Assembly (NCBI RefSeq): GCF_001469955.1 | Contig: NZ_LOPU01000016.1 | Coordinates: 248,001-312,000 of the forward strand | Length of the DNA: 64,000 nucleotides | Source: Haloprofundus marisrubri | GTDB taxonomy: Archaea; Halobacteriota; Halobacteria; Halobacteriales; Haloferacaceae | Direction: 5' to 3' | In this document: positions 8,748-17,591 of the stretch, in pieces | Layout of the letters: every line of letters starts with the position of its first letter | How positions within the stretch are numbered: the stretch's first letter is position 1 | Made by a program: the position numbers and the translations under genes | Notes under the pieces: model-generated | Told to the model about the DNA's origin: nothing | The model's input: only the letters and a program-made list of their open reading frames with translations | The model's database searches: none

Positions 8748-9707
8748 CTACCGCGAGATGCCAGCGCCGTCTTCGCCGACGACGGCGTCGACTTCCTCGG
8801 GTGTGACCACCGCAATGTCGCCGTCGATAGTTCGCTTCAGCGCCGCCGTCGCCGCCGCGTATTCGAGTCCAGTCGCCACGTTCTCGCCGTCGAGTCGCGC
8901 CGCGAGAAAGCCGCCGACGAAGGCGTCGCCGGTGCCGACGGCGTCGACGGTGTCGGCCTCGTAGACGGGTTGGTCGTACGTCTCGCCGTCGTGCAGCGCG
9001 AGCGCACCCTCGTCGCCGCGGGTGAGGATGACCGTCTCGAAGTCGTAGTCGTCGGCGAGTCCGGAGACGAGGTCCTCGGGCGTTCCGTCGCGGCCGAGCA
9101 CCTCGCGGGTGTCGCGTTCGGCGGCGACGAGCACGTCGACGGCGTCGAACAGCGCGCGGTAGCCGACGGCGGCCTCCTCGGGCGTCCAGAGCTTCGAGCG
9201 GTAGTTCAAGTCGAACACCGTCGTCGTGCCGGCGTCGTTCGCCGTCTCCAAGAGCGTCGCCGTCGCTTTGGCCGCTGCTTCCGACAGCGCCGGCGTGATA
9301 CCGCTGGTGTAGAACATCTCGCTCTCGCGGATGCGTTCGGTGGGGAGTTCGTCCGCGGAGACGGTGGTGATGGCGGCGTCGGCACGGTCGTAGATGACGT
9401 TCGTCCCGCGGGGCGCGCCGCCGTGTTCGATGTAGTACGTTCCCATCCGCGTCGCGTCGTCGTCGCTCCACGCCACGGGCGTGTCGACGCCGTGGCTCTG
9501 CAGTTCGACGGTGACGCGCCGACCCAGCGGCGAGTCCGGGAGTTTCGAGAGCCACGCGGAGTCGAAGCCGAGGCGGGAGACGGCGGCGGCGACGTTGCTC
9601 TCCGCGCCGCCGATGCGGAGGTCGAGGTCGTCGGTCGTCTCCAATCTGTGTCCCTGCGGCGGCGAGAGGCGAAGCATCGTCTCGCCGAAGGTGACGAGGT
9701 CTGTCAT
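8748..9707 (-). CDS. kdgK: 2-keto-3-deoxygluconate kinase, PfkB family
   Basis: Sugar kinase of 319 aa. It begins [14 protein letters not shown], has the substrate-side [15 protein letters not shown] motif and the C-terminal PfkB signature with the catalytic base ([12 protein letters not shown]). Archaeal KDG kinases share this pattern. The enzyme phosphorylates KDG to KDPG in the semi-phosphorylative Entner-Doudoroff pathway that haloarchaea use for glucose. A TATA-like box (9752-9759 on the minus strand) fits a transcript starting shortly before the ATG. It fits downstream of the starch locus further right in the window. Confidence 0.85.
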   Translation of the reverse strand: MTDLVTFGETMLRLSPPQGHRLETTDDLDLRIGGAESNVAAAVSRLGFDSAWLSKLPDSPLGRRVTVELQSHGVDTPVAWSDDDATRMGTYYIEHGGAPRGTNVIYDRADAAITTVSADELPTERIRESEMFYTSGITPALSEAAAKATATLLETANDAGTTTVFDLNYRSKLWTPEEAAVGYRALFDAVDVLVAAERDTREVLGRDGTPEDLVSGLADDYDFETVILTRGDEGALALHDGETYDQPVYEADTVDAVGTGDAFVGGFLAARLDGENVATGLEYAAATAALKRTIDGDIAVVTPEEVDAVVGEDGAGISR

Positions 9708-9800
9708 GCTCCTCCGTTCTTGCGAGGGTCACATAAGTACGGGGAGTTGCGGCGGATATACCCCGATTGTGGACTCCCCGCTGTACCGCCTACTCGCCGA

Positions 9801-12083
9801 TTACTCCTCCACCCGCCGCCCGGCGTGGCCCGGATAATCGCGCTCGAAGCGCGCTTCGATGTCGTCGCGGCCGAACTCGATAATCACGGGCCGACCGTGG
9901 GGGCACGCGTACGGGTTTTCGCACGCATCCAACGTCTCCAACAGTTCTATGACCGACCCCTCGGTCAGCGACGTGTTGCCCGTGATAGAAGGGTAACACG
10001 CCAAATCCGCGAGCAGCGAGTCGGCGACGGCGTCGACGGTTCGCTCGCCGCCGTCGTTCTCCTCGGCGACGAACGCGCTCACCACGTCGCGGAGCAACTC
10101 GGGGCCGAGCGTCGCACCGAAGACCGCCGGCACGGTCCTCACCTCGACGATTCTGTCGTCGGTGCGTCCGGCGTGGAAGCCGACCTGCGCCAGAGCATCA
10201 GAATACTCCTCGAACAGCGCCGCCTCCCGGGCGGTCAACTCCAGTTCGACGGGGTCTGCGAGCGCCTGTGTCGGCGTGTCGCCCGCGAGTTCGTTCTGCA
10301 ACCGTTCGTAGTTGACGCGTTCGTCGGCGGCGTGTTGGTCGATGAGGACCAACCCACTGGGCGTCTCGGCGACGACGTAGGTGTCGTGGAGTTGGCCGAG
10401 CACGCGCATCCGCGGCAGACTGTCGAACGTCGTCTCCGGCGTCGCGTCGTCGCCCGACAGCGTTCGCTGTGTCGTCGGCGCGGTGATTCCGCCCGAAAAG
10501 TCGATGTCGTCCGTCTCCGTCGATGTCTCCGGATGACTCGCCGCCAGCGACGACTGTTCGCGTTCGGCGTTGTCGACGCTCTTGGAGCTCTCGGCTGTCG
10601 ACCCGACTGTCGACGGGTGTTCTGGGGTAGATGCTGTCTCTTCGGGGGCAGTGTCCGTCTCCGACGCGCTCGCTCCGGTGTCGATAGCTGGCGTACTCGT
10701 CTCGTTTTCGCTCTCTGTCGACCCGGTCGGTCGGTCGGCCGCGGCTCTCGGGGCGCTGCCCTCTGCCGCCGACTCGTCCGAGCGAGACGACGGAGGCGAC
10801 GCATCGCCGAACGACTCCGTTCTGTCACTCTCACCGTCCACTCGCGTCGCTCGCCGGTCGACGCGACTCGTCCGCCCGGCCACGTCGCTCGCGGCTTCGT
10901 GGGCGGTGCCCGCGCCGCCGACGACCTCCGTCTCGTCTCTCTTGCCCGGTTGGACTTCCGTCTCGTCGGGCGCGGAGAGTCCCCGCGGCGCGGAGGAGCG
11001 GACGAGGCCGTGGTCCAGAAGGGCTTCTTCGACGGCGTCGGTGACGGCGCGCTTGGCGCTGGACTCGTCGTCGAAGCGAACCTCCATCTTTCGCGGGTGG
11101 ACGTTCACGTCGACGGCGTCGGGTTCGACCTCGACGAACAACACGGCGAACGGGTAGCGGTCGGGAGCGAGTTGCCCGCCGTAGGCGTCCAAGACGCCTT
11201 CGCGAAGCGTCGCGGCGGTGACGTAGCGGTCGTTGACGAACGTCGAGAGGTACTCGCGGCCCGCGCGGGTGGTTTCGGGGTGGCTGACGACGCCCGACAC
11301 CGACTGGACGGGACCGGGTCCGGTGGCCTCGAAGTCGACGTGGACCATCGCCTCGGCCACTTCGCGGCCGTAGACCGACAGCACCGCCGACGGTAGGTCG
11401 CCGTTGCCCTCGGTGGCGAACACCTCGCGGCCGTTGTGTTCGAGCGAAATCGCAACGTCGGGGTTCGCCAGCGCGTACTGCGTGACGACGGTGTTGACGT
11501 GGTCGAACTCGGTGGGGTCGGTCTTGAGAAACTTCTTTCGGGCCGGTGTGTTGAAAAAGAGGTCGTCGACTTCGACGGTCGTACCGGCCGGACAGCCTGC
11601 GGGCCGAAGCTCCCCGGAGTCGCCGCCTTCGACGGTGAGTTCGGCACCCGCTCCGGCCGTGCCACTTGCGCCGCCAGCACCGCCGTTGCGCGGTTTCGAC
11701 CGAACGGTGAGCCGAGACACCGCGCCGACGGTGTGCAGCGCCTCGCCGCGGAAGCCGAGCGTTCCGACGCCCGCATCGAGGTCCGAGATGTCGCGTATCT
11801 TGCTCGTCGTGTGTTTCTCGACGGCGCGTTCGAGGTTCGACTCGGTCATCCCCTTTCCGTCGTCGCGGACGCGGATGCCGTCTTTCCCGCCGTTCTCGAC
11901 GGCGACGGAAACCCGAGACGCGTCGGCGTCGAGACTGTTCTCGACGAGTTCTTTCACGACCGACGCAGGGCGTTCGACCACTTCGCCCGCCGCGATTTGC
12001 CGAATCGTCGCGTCGTCGAGCGCACGAATCTGTGGGTTATCGGTGGTAGCCTCGGTTTCGTCGCTCTCCGGAACGTCGCTCAC
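9801..12083 (-). CDS. mutL: DNA mismatch repair protein MutL
   Basis: MutL of 760 aa. The N-terminal GHKL ATPase shows motif I (ELVENSLDADA), motif II (VRDDGKGM) and motif III (LGFRGEALHTVGAVS). A long acidic Ser/Thr/Glu-rich linker (about residues 340-540) precedes a C-terminal endonuclease domain. The metal-binding nuclease signature DQHA-x2-E-x4-E is intact (DQHAADERVNYE), as is the CPHGRP motif near the C-terminus. This is therefore the nicking type of MutL found in organisms without MutH. It starts at GTG. mutS lies 9 kb to the right on the same strand, separated by the oxidase genes. Confidence 0.93.
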   Translation of the reverse strand: MSDVPESDETEATTDNPQIRALDDATIRQIAAGEVVERPASVVKELVENSLDADASRVSVAVENGGKDGIRVRDDGKGMTESNLERAVEKHTTSKIRDISDLDAGVGTLGFRGEALHTVGAVSRLTVRSKPRNGGAGGASGTAGAGAELTVEGGDSGELRPAGCPAGTTVEVDDLFFNTPARKKFLKTDPTEFDHVNTVVTQYALANPDVAISLEHNGREVFATEGNGDLPSAVLSVYGREVAEAMVHVDFEATGPGPVQSVSGVVSHPETTRAGREYLSTFVNDRYVTAATLREGVLDAYGGQLAPDRYPFAVLFVEVEPDAVDVNVHPRKMEVRFDDESSAKRAVTDAVEEALLDHGLVRSSAPRGLSAPDETEVQPGKRDETEVVGGAGTAHEAASDVAGRTSRVDRRATRVDGESDRTESFGDASPPSSRSDESAAEGSAPRAAADRPTGSTESENETSTPAIDTGASASETDTAPEETASTPEHPSTVGSTAESSKSVDNAEREQSSLAASHPETSTETDDIDFSGGITAPTTQRTLSGDDATPETTFDSLPRMRVLGQLHDTYVVAETPSGLVLIDQHAADERVNYERLQNELAGDTPTQALADPVELELTAREAALFEEYSDALAQVGFHAGRTDDRIVEVRTVPAVFGATLGPELLRDVVSAFVAEENDGGERTVDAVADSLLADLACYPSITGNTSLTEGSVIELLETLDACENPYACPHGRPVIIEFGRDDIEARFERDYPGHAGRRVEE

Positions 12084-12267
12084 GGGGCGGTCACCTCGAC
12101 TCCGCGTCGAGTCGGACTGGTCCGCTGATTCATGAACGGAGCTACCGAGAGCAACCTACTTGAACGCGCGGGTCACTGCGGTCCGTTCGACGGGCGCGGC
12201 GTCCAAGGGTGCTGACTGTATTCGTCGGCATCCACCGACGTACGTCACCGGCAGAGAGACACGGCGA

Positions 12268-12295
12268 TATTGTCAAATGTTACCATTTAACAATA
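12268..12295. promoter_or_regulatory. 28-bp imperfect inverted repeat over a promoter
   Basis: Two 12-bp arms, TATTGTCAAATG and CATTTAACAATA, separated by TTAC, differ from perfect symmetry at one base pair. The right arm contains the TATA-like TTTAAC (12286-12291), about 28 nt before the ATG of the DUF6789 gene at 12316. A dimeric regulator bound here would cover the TATA box and probably repress. The regulator is unknown. Confidence 0.5.
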
Positions 12296-12315
12296 CTCGT
12301 CGGGTAGCCTCTAGT

Positions 12316-12840
12316 ATGGCGACGAACGGGGGCGTAAGCGAATCGGAGAGTACAGCAATCGACGGGAGAGTCGTCGAGGATGCAGCCATTCCGATTACGA
12401 TTCGCGTCGTCGCCGTTGCGATGGCCGGCGGGTTGCTCGGAACGGTGCTGATGTTGCCGGTGCTCGTCGGCGTCCCGGCGGTGTTCGGACTGTTCGACAC
12501 CGCACCCGTGACGCGCTTTGCCGGATTCGCGGGGTATCTCGGCGTCGACCCGACGCTGGCGCTCGGCGTCGTGCTGTTCGGTGTCGGCGGAACCGTCGTG
12601 TTACCGCTCGTGTTTCTCGTCGTCGGGTCGTTTCTCCCGCCGGGCCAGCCGAGAGCGCTCCGCGGCGTCTCGCTGGCGACGATTTTCTGGTGCGGGTTCG
12701 TTCCCGCGTTCTGGCCGACCGGTGGAGTGCTGACCGTCGCCCTCTATCTCGTCTTCTCGCTTCTGGCGCACTGGGTGTACGGAGTGACACTCGGCACGGT
12801 GCTGGACCGGACCATCGGCATCCCACAGCACGACGTTTGA
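12316..12840 (+). CDS. DUF6789 family membrane protein (copy 1)
   Basis: Small integral membrane protein of 174 aa with four hydrophobic segments after a short acidic N-terminus (ATNGGVSESEST...). The last helix pair (YLVFSLLAHWVYGVTLGTVL) is closely echoed in a second copy at 23757-24215. The longer frame to 12160 is not acidic, and the ATG at 12316 sits about 28 nt after a TATA-like box, so a leaderless start is likely. It is directly upstream of the cytochrome oxidase operon. The biochemical role is unknown. Confidence 0.7.
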   Translation: MATNGGVSESESTAIDGRVVEDAAIPITIRVVAVAMAGGLLGTVLMLPVLVGVPAVFGLFDTAPVTRFAGFAGYLGVDPTLALGVVLFGVGGTVVLPLVFLVVGSFLPPGQPRALRGVSLATIFWCGFVPAFWPTGGVLTVALYLVFSLLAHWVYGVTLGTVLDRTIGIPQHDV

Positions 12841-13043
12841 GGGCGACTCTCTGATTCTCTCGTCCTTCTTGCGTGCTACCGAGCGTTTCTCCGGCCGATG
12901 TGGGAGCAGTCTCCTCGTGCATTTAAACCACCACACGATTGACACCATCTACCGTACTCATCGCTCCGTCGTACTGTCTCATTTACGTCACAAAATTGGT
13001 ATATAGGGTTGCTAACATCCTTACACTAGGCTAGGTGGTAGCA

Positions 13044-13763
13044 ATGCTCATGGGACTGCGGTACGTCCTGTCCGCACTCGCCCTGCAGTCGGAGTTGATT
13101 CCACGCGGGTCCAGAACGTTCGTGTTCCAGCGAATCTTTGTCGTCTTCTTGGTTCTCGGGACGCTCGTCGGCATCGTCGTCATCACCTACATGCTCTACA
13201 CGGCGTACAGATATCGTGACGGCGAGGACCGCGCCGACGACGGAGTCGACCGCCCGACACTCGGCGAACTACCGAGCGTCGGGAGTGGAGGCGGCGGACG
13301 AAAACTCCTCCCGTCGTTCACGCTGAGCGTCGTCATCGTCATTTCGCTCATCTCGTGGACCTACGGGACCTTGTTGTTCGTCGAGGAAGGTCCCTCGGCC
13401 GAGGAATCGATGGAGGTTCAGGTCGAAGGCTATCAGTTCGGCTGGGAGTTCACCTACGAGAACGGTCACACGACCGACGGCGTCCTCCGCGTTCCGGCGG
13501 GTGAACCGGTTCGGTTGCGCGTCACCTCTGCGGACGTGTTCCACAACTTCGGGGTCCCCGAGCTAAAGGTGAAGACGGACGCGATACCCGGCCAGCGGAC
13601 CGACACGTGGTTCGTCGCAAACGAGACGGGCAACTACACCGCACAGTGTTACGAACTCTGCGGCGCGGGCCACTCGTACATGACGGCGGACGTCGTCGTC
13701 ATGGAACCCGACGAGTACCGCGAGTGGTACGCAAACACCAGTAACAGTTCGAGTGCATCATGA
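13044..13763 (+). CDS. coxB: Cytochrome c oxidase subunit II (CuA subunit)
   Basis: Protein of 239 aa with two N-terminal membrane helices and an extracytoplasmic cupredoxin domain. The binuclear CuA ligands are visible: a His in VFHNFGVPEL and the signature C-x3-C-x3-H-x2-M (CYELCGAGHSYM). It accepts electrons, in haloarchaea probably from a blue-copper halocyanin, and passes them to heme a in subunit I. GTG at 13035 is possible, but ATG 13044 has a GGTGG site just upstream. A TATA-like box (GTATATAG, around 12997) lies before it. Its stop overlaps the next start (ATGA). Confidence 0.92.
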   Translation: MLMGLRYVLSALALQSELIPRGSRTFVFQRIFVVFLVLGTLVGIVVITYMLYTAYRYRDGEDRADDGVDRPTLGELPSVGSGGGGRKLLPSFTLSVVIVISLISWTYGTLLFVEEGPSAEESMEVQVEGYQFGWEFTYENGHTTDGVLRVPAGEPVRLRVTSADVFHNFGVPELKVKTDAIPGQRTDTWFVANETGNYTAQCYELCGAGHSYMTADVVVMEPDEYREWYANTSNSSSAS

Positions 13764-16396
13764 GCGAGCGACGGCCACCGACCGACACTGACGATGGAAC
13801 CGCCGGCGAGAGCCTCCCCGACGACGGAACTGTCGGCGAGCGCGTACCCGATGGGGGAATGACTGACGGTGGGACCACCGACGGCGGTACAGCCCACTCG
13901 GACCGTACGTTCGTGAGCGGCGAACACGACGCCGACGGCCACGCCTTTCCGTCGACGAGCGAGATACGTCGGTGGCTGGTCACGACCAACCACAAGGACG
14001 TCGGCATCCTCTACGTCGTCACTTCGCTCTTTTTCCTGCTTCTCGGCGGGGTACTCGCGTTGCTCATCCGCGTTCAACTGTGGGCACCCCGGGCCGTCGG
14101 CGAGACGATACTCAACCCCGCCGCGTACAACCAAGCGGTCTCCGCACACGGCCTACTGATGGTCTTTTGGTTCCTCTCACCCTTCGCGTTCGGCTTCGCC
14201 AACTACGTCGTCCCGCTGCAAATCGGCGCGAAAGACCTCGCGTTCCCGCGACTCAACGCACTGAGTTACTGGCTCTATCTCGCGTCCGGCCTCCTCTTTG
14301 CCGTCTCCTTTTTCCAAGGCGGCACCTTCGCGGGCGGTTGGACGATGTACGCGCCGCTGAACGTCCCGACGTTCATGCCCGACGTCGGCGCGAGTACGGC
14401 CGTTCTCGCCCTCGTTCTCTTCGTCACCTCCGTCACCGTCTCCTCGGTCAACTTCATCACGACGATACATCGGATGCGAGCGGAAGGGCTGACGCTCCGC
14501 AATCTGCCGCTTTTCACGTGGACTATCCTTCTGACCGTCTGGATGATGCTGTTCGCCTTCGCCGCTCTGTTGGCGGCGTTGCTCATCCTCTCGTCGGACC
14601 GCCTGCTCGGGACGACCTACTTCGCGCTGGAGTCGCCGGGCGGGTCGCTGCTGTGGACCCACCTCTTTTGGTTCTTCGGCCACCCGGAGGTGTACATCGT
14701 CTTCTTCCCCGCGCTGGGCGTGATGGCCGAGACGTTCCAGACGTTCACGGGTCGCCGTATCGTCGGGCGCAAGTGGTTCATCGCGGCGATGATTCTCGTC
14801 GCCCTCCAGAGCTTCGTCGTCTGGATGCACCACATGTTTCTCACCTCTATCAACCTCCAAATCAAGACGCTGTTTATGGTGACCACCATCGGCATCTCGC
14901 TCCCGTTCGACCTGATGGTGTTCGCGCTCATCTACACGATGATAAAGGGCCGAATCCGATTCACGACGCCGTTTCTGTTCACCTTCGGCGCACTCTTGCT
15001 CTTCATCATCGGCGGCATCACCGGCGTCTTTCTGGGGGCCGTCGTCCTCGACTACGAGTTCCGCGGCACCTACTGGGTCGTCGCGCACTTCCACTACGTC
15101 ATGGTCGGCGGCGTCACCGCGCTCGTCGGCGGCCTCTACTACTGGTTCCCGAAGATGACCGGCCGAATGTACGACGAGTTCTTGGGGAAACTACATTTCG
15201 GCCTCTACTTCGTCGGGTTCAATCTGCTCTATTTCCCGATGTTCGTCGCGTGGCAGACGCCGCGGCGGGTGTTCGACTACGCGCCCGGTCTCGCCCCGTG
15301 GCACAAACTCGCCACCATCGGCGGGTTCGTCCTCGCGGCGTCGTTCGTCGTCATGTTCTACAACCTGACGAAGAGCGCGTTCGCGGGCGACCCCGCCGAA
15401 GACAACCCGTGGGCGTACTCGACGACCGCCGAGTGGGCTATCCCGTCGCCGCCGCCGCTGGAGAACTTCCCCGGCGTTCCGACGTACCGCGACGGGACGC
15501 TCTCGTTCCGGAGTGACGCGCCGCAACTGACGGCCGAAGCCGACGGCGGGACGGCGGTCGGTTCGACGTCGTCGGCGACGCCGCCAGCGGCGTACGACGC
15601 CGCCCGAGAGGCGCACGACGAACCCGCCAGTCACGCGAGCATCTGGCCGCTCGCGCTGAGCGTCGGGATGTTCGTGCTCTTCTTCGGCCTCTCCGGACTC
15701 CGAGGCGGGTCGTTCGTCTCCGGTGCGATGGGGGCCGTCTATCTCGCGTCGTCGGCCGTGGGCGGCGCAGTCACCTTCGGGTCACTTCTCCTGTGGGCGC
15801 TCGAACCGTTCGACGCGCCGGCGGGCGGGTTCGGCGAGGCGTGGCCGTTCGCCGGCGTCGAGAACGGCAAAGTCGGCATGTGGGTGTTTCTCGCCTCAGA
15901 CGTGGTGCTGTTCGGCGGCGTCATCGGCGCGTACGTCTTCACGCGCGTCGCCTTCGGCTGGACCGGGTGGGAGCCGATTCCGACCGACCCGATTCCCGGC
16001 CTGCTGAACACCTACATCCTGCTGACGAGCAGTTTCACCGTCGTACTCGCACTCGTCGCCGCCGAGAAACGCAGTCGTATGGGCGTTGTGGCGAGTCTCG
16101 TCGCCACCTTCCTCCTCGGCGTGGGCTTTCTCGTCAACAAAGGAATCGAGTGGCAACACCTGTTCCACGAAGGCCTGTGGCTCTCGACGAACGTCCGCTC
16201 GTCGACGTTCTTTCTCACCACCGGACTTCACGCGGCGCACGTCATCGTCGGGTTGCTCATCACGCTGTTCCTCGTCGCTCGCGCGTGGCGCGGGGCGTAT
16301 CTCGACGACAGTCAAACGGTGGAGTACTTCGGCCTCTACTGGCACTTCGTCGACATCGTCTGGCTGTTTCTCTTTCCGCTGTTCTACATCCTGTGA
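13760..16396 (+). CDS. coxAC: Cytochrome c oxidase subunit I/III fusion
   Basis: Protein of 878 aa. A low-complexity acidic N-terminus (1-70, DDG and DGG repeats) precedes subunit I (about 70-570), then a linker and a subunit III module (about 630-878). Subunit I has the metal ligands: His130 (SAHGLL), the GHPEVY motif (His308, Glu310, Tyr312), the His357-His358 pair (HHMF) and HFHY (His443, His445). It reduces O2 to water and pumps protons at the cytoplasmic membrane. Glu310 of the D-channel type is present, but the K-channel lysine position is Met386 in an ungapped alignment with the other coxA of this window. Subunit I/III fusions are known in Thermus and archaea. Confidence 0.92.
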   Translation: MSERRPPTDTDDGTAGESLPDDGTVGERVPDGGMTDGGTTDGGTAHSDRTFVSGEHDADGHAFPSTSEIRRWLVTTNHKDVGILYVVTSLFFLLLGGVLALLIRVQLWAPRAVGETILNPAAYNQAVSAHGLLMVFWFLSPFAFGFANYVVPLQIGAKDLAFPRLNALSYWLYLASGLLFAVSFFQGGTFAGGWTMYAPLNVPTFMPDVGASTAVLALVLFVTSVTVSSVNFITTIHRMRAEGLTLRNLPLFTWTILLTVWMMLFAFAALLAALLILSSDRLLGTTYFALESPGGSLLWTHLFWFFGHPEVYIVFFPALGVMAETFQTFTGRRIVGRKWFIAAMILVALQSFVVWMHHMFLTSINLQIKTLFMVTTIGISLPFDLMVFALIYTMIKGRIRFTTPFLFTFGALLLFIIGGITGVFLGAVVLDYEFRGTYWVVAHFHYVMVGGVTALVGGLYYWFPKMTGRMYDEFLGKLHFGLYFVGFNLLYFPMFVAWQTPRRVFDYAPGLAPWHKLATIGGFVLAASFVVMFYNLTKSAFAGDPAEDNPWAYSTTAEWAIPSPPPLENFPGVPTYRDGTLSFRSDAPQLTAEADGGTAVGSTSSATPPAAYDAAREAHDEPASHASIWPLALSVGMFVLFFGLSGLRGGSFVSGAMGAVYLASSAVGGAVTFGSLLLWALEPFDAPAGGFGEAWPFAGVENGKVGMWVFLASDVVLFGGVIGAYVFTRVAFGWTGWEPIPTDPIPGLLNTYILLTSSFTVVLALVAAEKRSRMGVVASLVATFLLGVGFLVNKGIEWQHLFHEGLWLSTNVRSSTFFLTTGLHAAHVIVGLLITLFLVARAWRGAYLDDSQTVEYFGLYWHFVDIVWLFLFPLFYIL

Positions 16397-16407
16397 GGTG
16401 ACCGAGA

Positions 16408-16668
16408 ATGGTTTCGACAAAACTGTACACGGCGATTTACGTGGTGTTGTTCGTCTCGGCGACGATTCAGGTACTCGTGGAGTTCGCGGGTCTCGCGTAC
16501 TGGACGGCGTTTGCGGTCATCATCGTGCTCTCGGCGGTGAAGGCTATCCTTGTCGCGGCGTACTTCCAGCATCTGCGCTTCGAACCGCGCTCGCTCACCT
16601 ATCTCGTCGTCACCGGCTTGCTCGCGGCGTTGGCGCTGACGCTGGCGGCGTCGTACTCGATTCTCTGA
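16408..16668 (+). CDS. coxD: Cytochrome c oxidase subunit IV-like protein
   Basis: Small membrane protein of 86 aa with three hydrophobic helices and the motif VKAILVAAYFQHLRFE, which is typical of the prokaryotic subunit IV family. It follows the subunit I/III fusion by 11 nt, with GAGGTGA upstream of the ATG, so it belongs to the same operon. In related oxidases this subunit stabilises the complex and is not catalytic. Confidence 0.85.
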   Translation: MVSTKLYTAIYVVLFVSATIQVLVEFAGLAYWTAFAVIIVLSAVKAILVAAYFQHLRFEPRSLTYLVVTGLLAALALTLAASYSIL

Positions 16669-16680
16669 GAGGGTGAGACG

Positions 16681-16968
16681 ATGGCGAATCACTCGAACGA
16701 AACGTTGGCTTCCGAGTCCGCCGAGGCTGCCGAATCCGCCCGGTCCACCGAATCGGCGGCGTCCGACGACCCCACTGGCTCCACCCGAACACTGGTCGCC
16801 TACGCGCTTCTGTTCTCGGTTCCGGTCGGTGTCGGCGTCGCCGTCGGCGTCTCGCGGGCGGCGGGCGAGGGCTTTCTCGACCCGGTAGTCGCGCTTCCGG
16901 GTGTCGTCGCGGCCGTCGGCGTGTTTCTGTTCGTTCTCGCCATCGGCTACGGTGGTAGTCCGGAGTAG
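16681..16968 (+). CDS. Small membrane protein in the cox operon
   Basis: Protein of 95 aa with an acidic Ser/Ala/Glu-rich N-terminus (1-37) and two hydrophobic helices in the second half, ending GYGGSPE. It starts 12 nt after coxD behind GAGGGTGA, so it is a cox operon cistron. No family function is recognised. A small accessory or assembly subunit of the oxidase is a guess from position only. Confidence 0.6.
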   Translation: MANHSNETLASESAEAAESARSTESAASDDPTGSTRTLVAYALLFSVPVGVGVAVGVSRAAGEGFLDPVVALPGVVAAVGVFLFVLAIGYGGSPE

Positions 16969-17026
16969 CGACGAGGTAGAGGTGACCGACCGACGGTTGA
17001 AGTAGGGTGTCGTGGTACCAATACAC

Positions 17027-17242
17027 ATGAGTCTCTCGGAGAGTCCGCTCCCGTACGTCGTCTCGCTCGCCGGCGTCGTCATCGGCTTAGCCGTGCTTCT
17101 CGTCGGCGAAGCGCTGGGGGCCATCGATGCGCTCGTCGTCGGCGGTGGCGTCGTCGTCCTCGTCGGCGTCGGCGTACTCACCGCCGCAGTGGCGATGCAC
17201 CCGACACCGGAGGAGATGACCGAAGAGACACACTCCCCGTAG
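17027..17242 (+). CDS. Small membrane protein downstream of cox operon
   Basis: Protein of 71 aa with two closely spaced hydrophobic helices and an acidic tail (TPEEMTEETHSP). An upstream GTG at 17012 is in frame, but the ATG at 17027 gives the more natural N-terminus (MSLSESPLPY). It lies 58 nt after the previous gene and is probably the last gene of the oxidase operon. The function is unknown. Confidence 0.55.
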   Translation: MSLSESPLPYVVSLAGVVIGLAVLLVGEALGAIDALVVGGGVVVLVGVGVLTAAVAMHPTPEEMTEETHSP

Positions 17243-17271
17243 AAGTCGACACCCCGGTGACGGACCGCCGA

Positions 17272-17589
17272 CTACCCGGCGAGACTGAACGCCACGATAG
17301 CGAGCACGATGAACCCCGCGTAGACGGCCCCGAGCGCGGCGAACACCTTCAAGTGGAAGACGAACAGGTCTTCGGCTTCGGCTTCCAGCGCGGCGTCGTA
17401 CTGCGCTCGAAACGACGCGTCGCCCGAACCCTTCGAGCCGTCCCGTGGCCCCTCGCGCTCCGAGTGGACCTCGCCGACGTGGAGCGTCCACTGGCGCTCG
17501 CGTCTGAACGGTCGCTCGCAGTACGGACAGACGGCCGCCGGAGTCTCTCCCGGCGGGACGGACGTCTCGGGAACGATTTCGTTGGACAT
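17272..17589 (-). CDS. Membrane-anchored C2H2 zinc-finger protein
   Basis: Protein of 105 aa. A single zinc-finger-like motif lies near the N-terminus (CPYCERPF...LHVGEVH; Cys pair, then two His five residues apart). A charged helix follows, then one C-terminal membrane helix (LKVFAALGAVYAGFIVLAIV). The finger should face the cytoplasm. The start is 2 nt after the stop of the upstream membrane protein gene, so translation is coupled. Its place at the end of a membrane operon opposite the oxidase genes suggests a role in oxidase assembly or metal handling, but this is inference. Confidence 0.6.
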   Translation of the reverse strand: MSNEIVPETSVPPGETPAAVCPYCERPFRRERQWTLHVGEVHSEREGPRDGSKGSGDASFRAQYDAALEAEAEDLFVFHLKVFAALGAVYAGFIVLAIVAFSLAG

Positions 17590-17591
17590 GG

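Noticed and set aside
8715-11396. 893-codon open frame on the plus strand across kdgK and mutL
   Set aside because: It is the mirror of two well-recognised minus-strand genes. Its product is Arg/Val-rich, has no family resemblance, and high-GC codon bias commonly opens antisense frames.
12160-12315. Longer N-terminus for the first DUF6789 protein
   Set aside because: The extra 52 residues are basic and Cys/Arg-rich, unlike haloarchaeal coding sequence, and a TATA-like box lies inside the region.
13760-13970. Acidic repeat-rich N-terminus of the oxidase fusion considered as a separate small gene
   Set aside because: It is continuous in frame with the subunit I core, has no stop, and its start overlaps the coxB stop, as expected for the operon.
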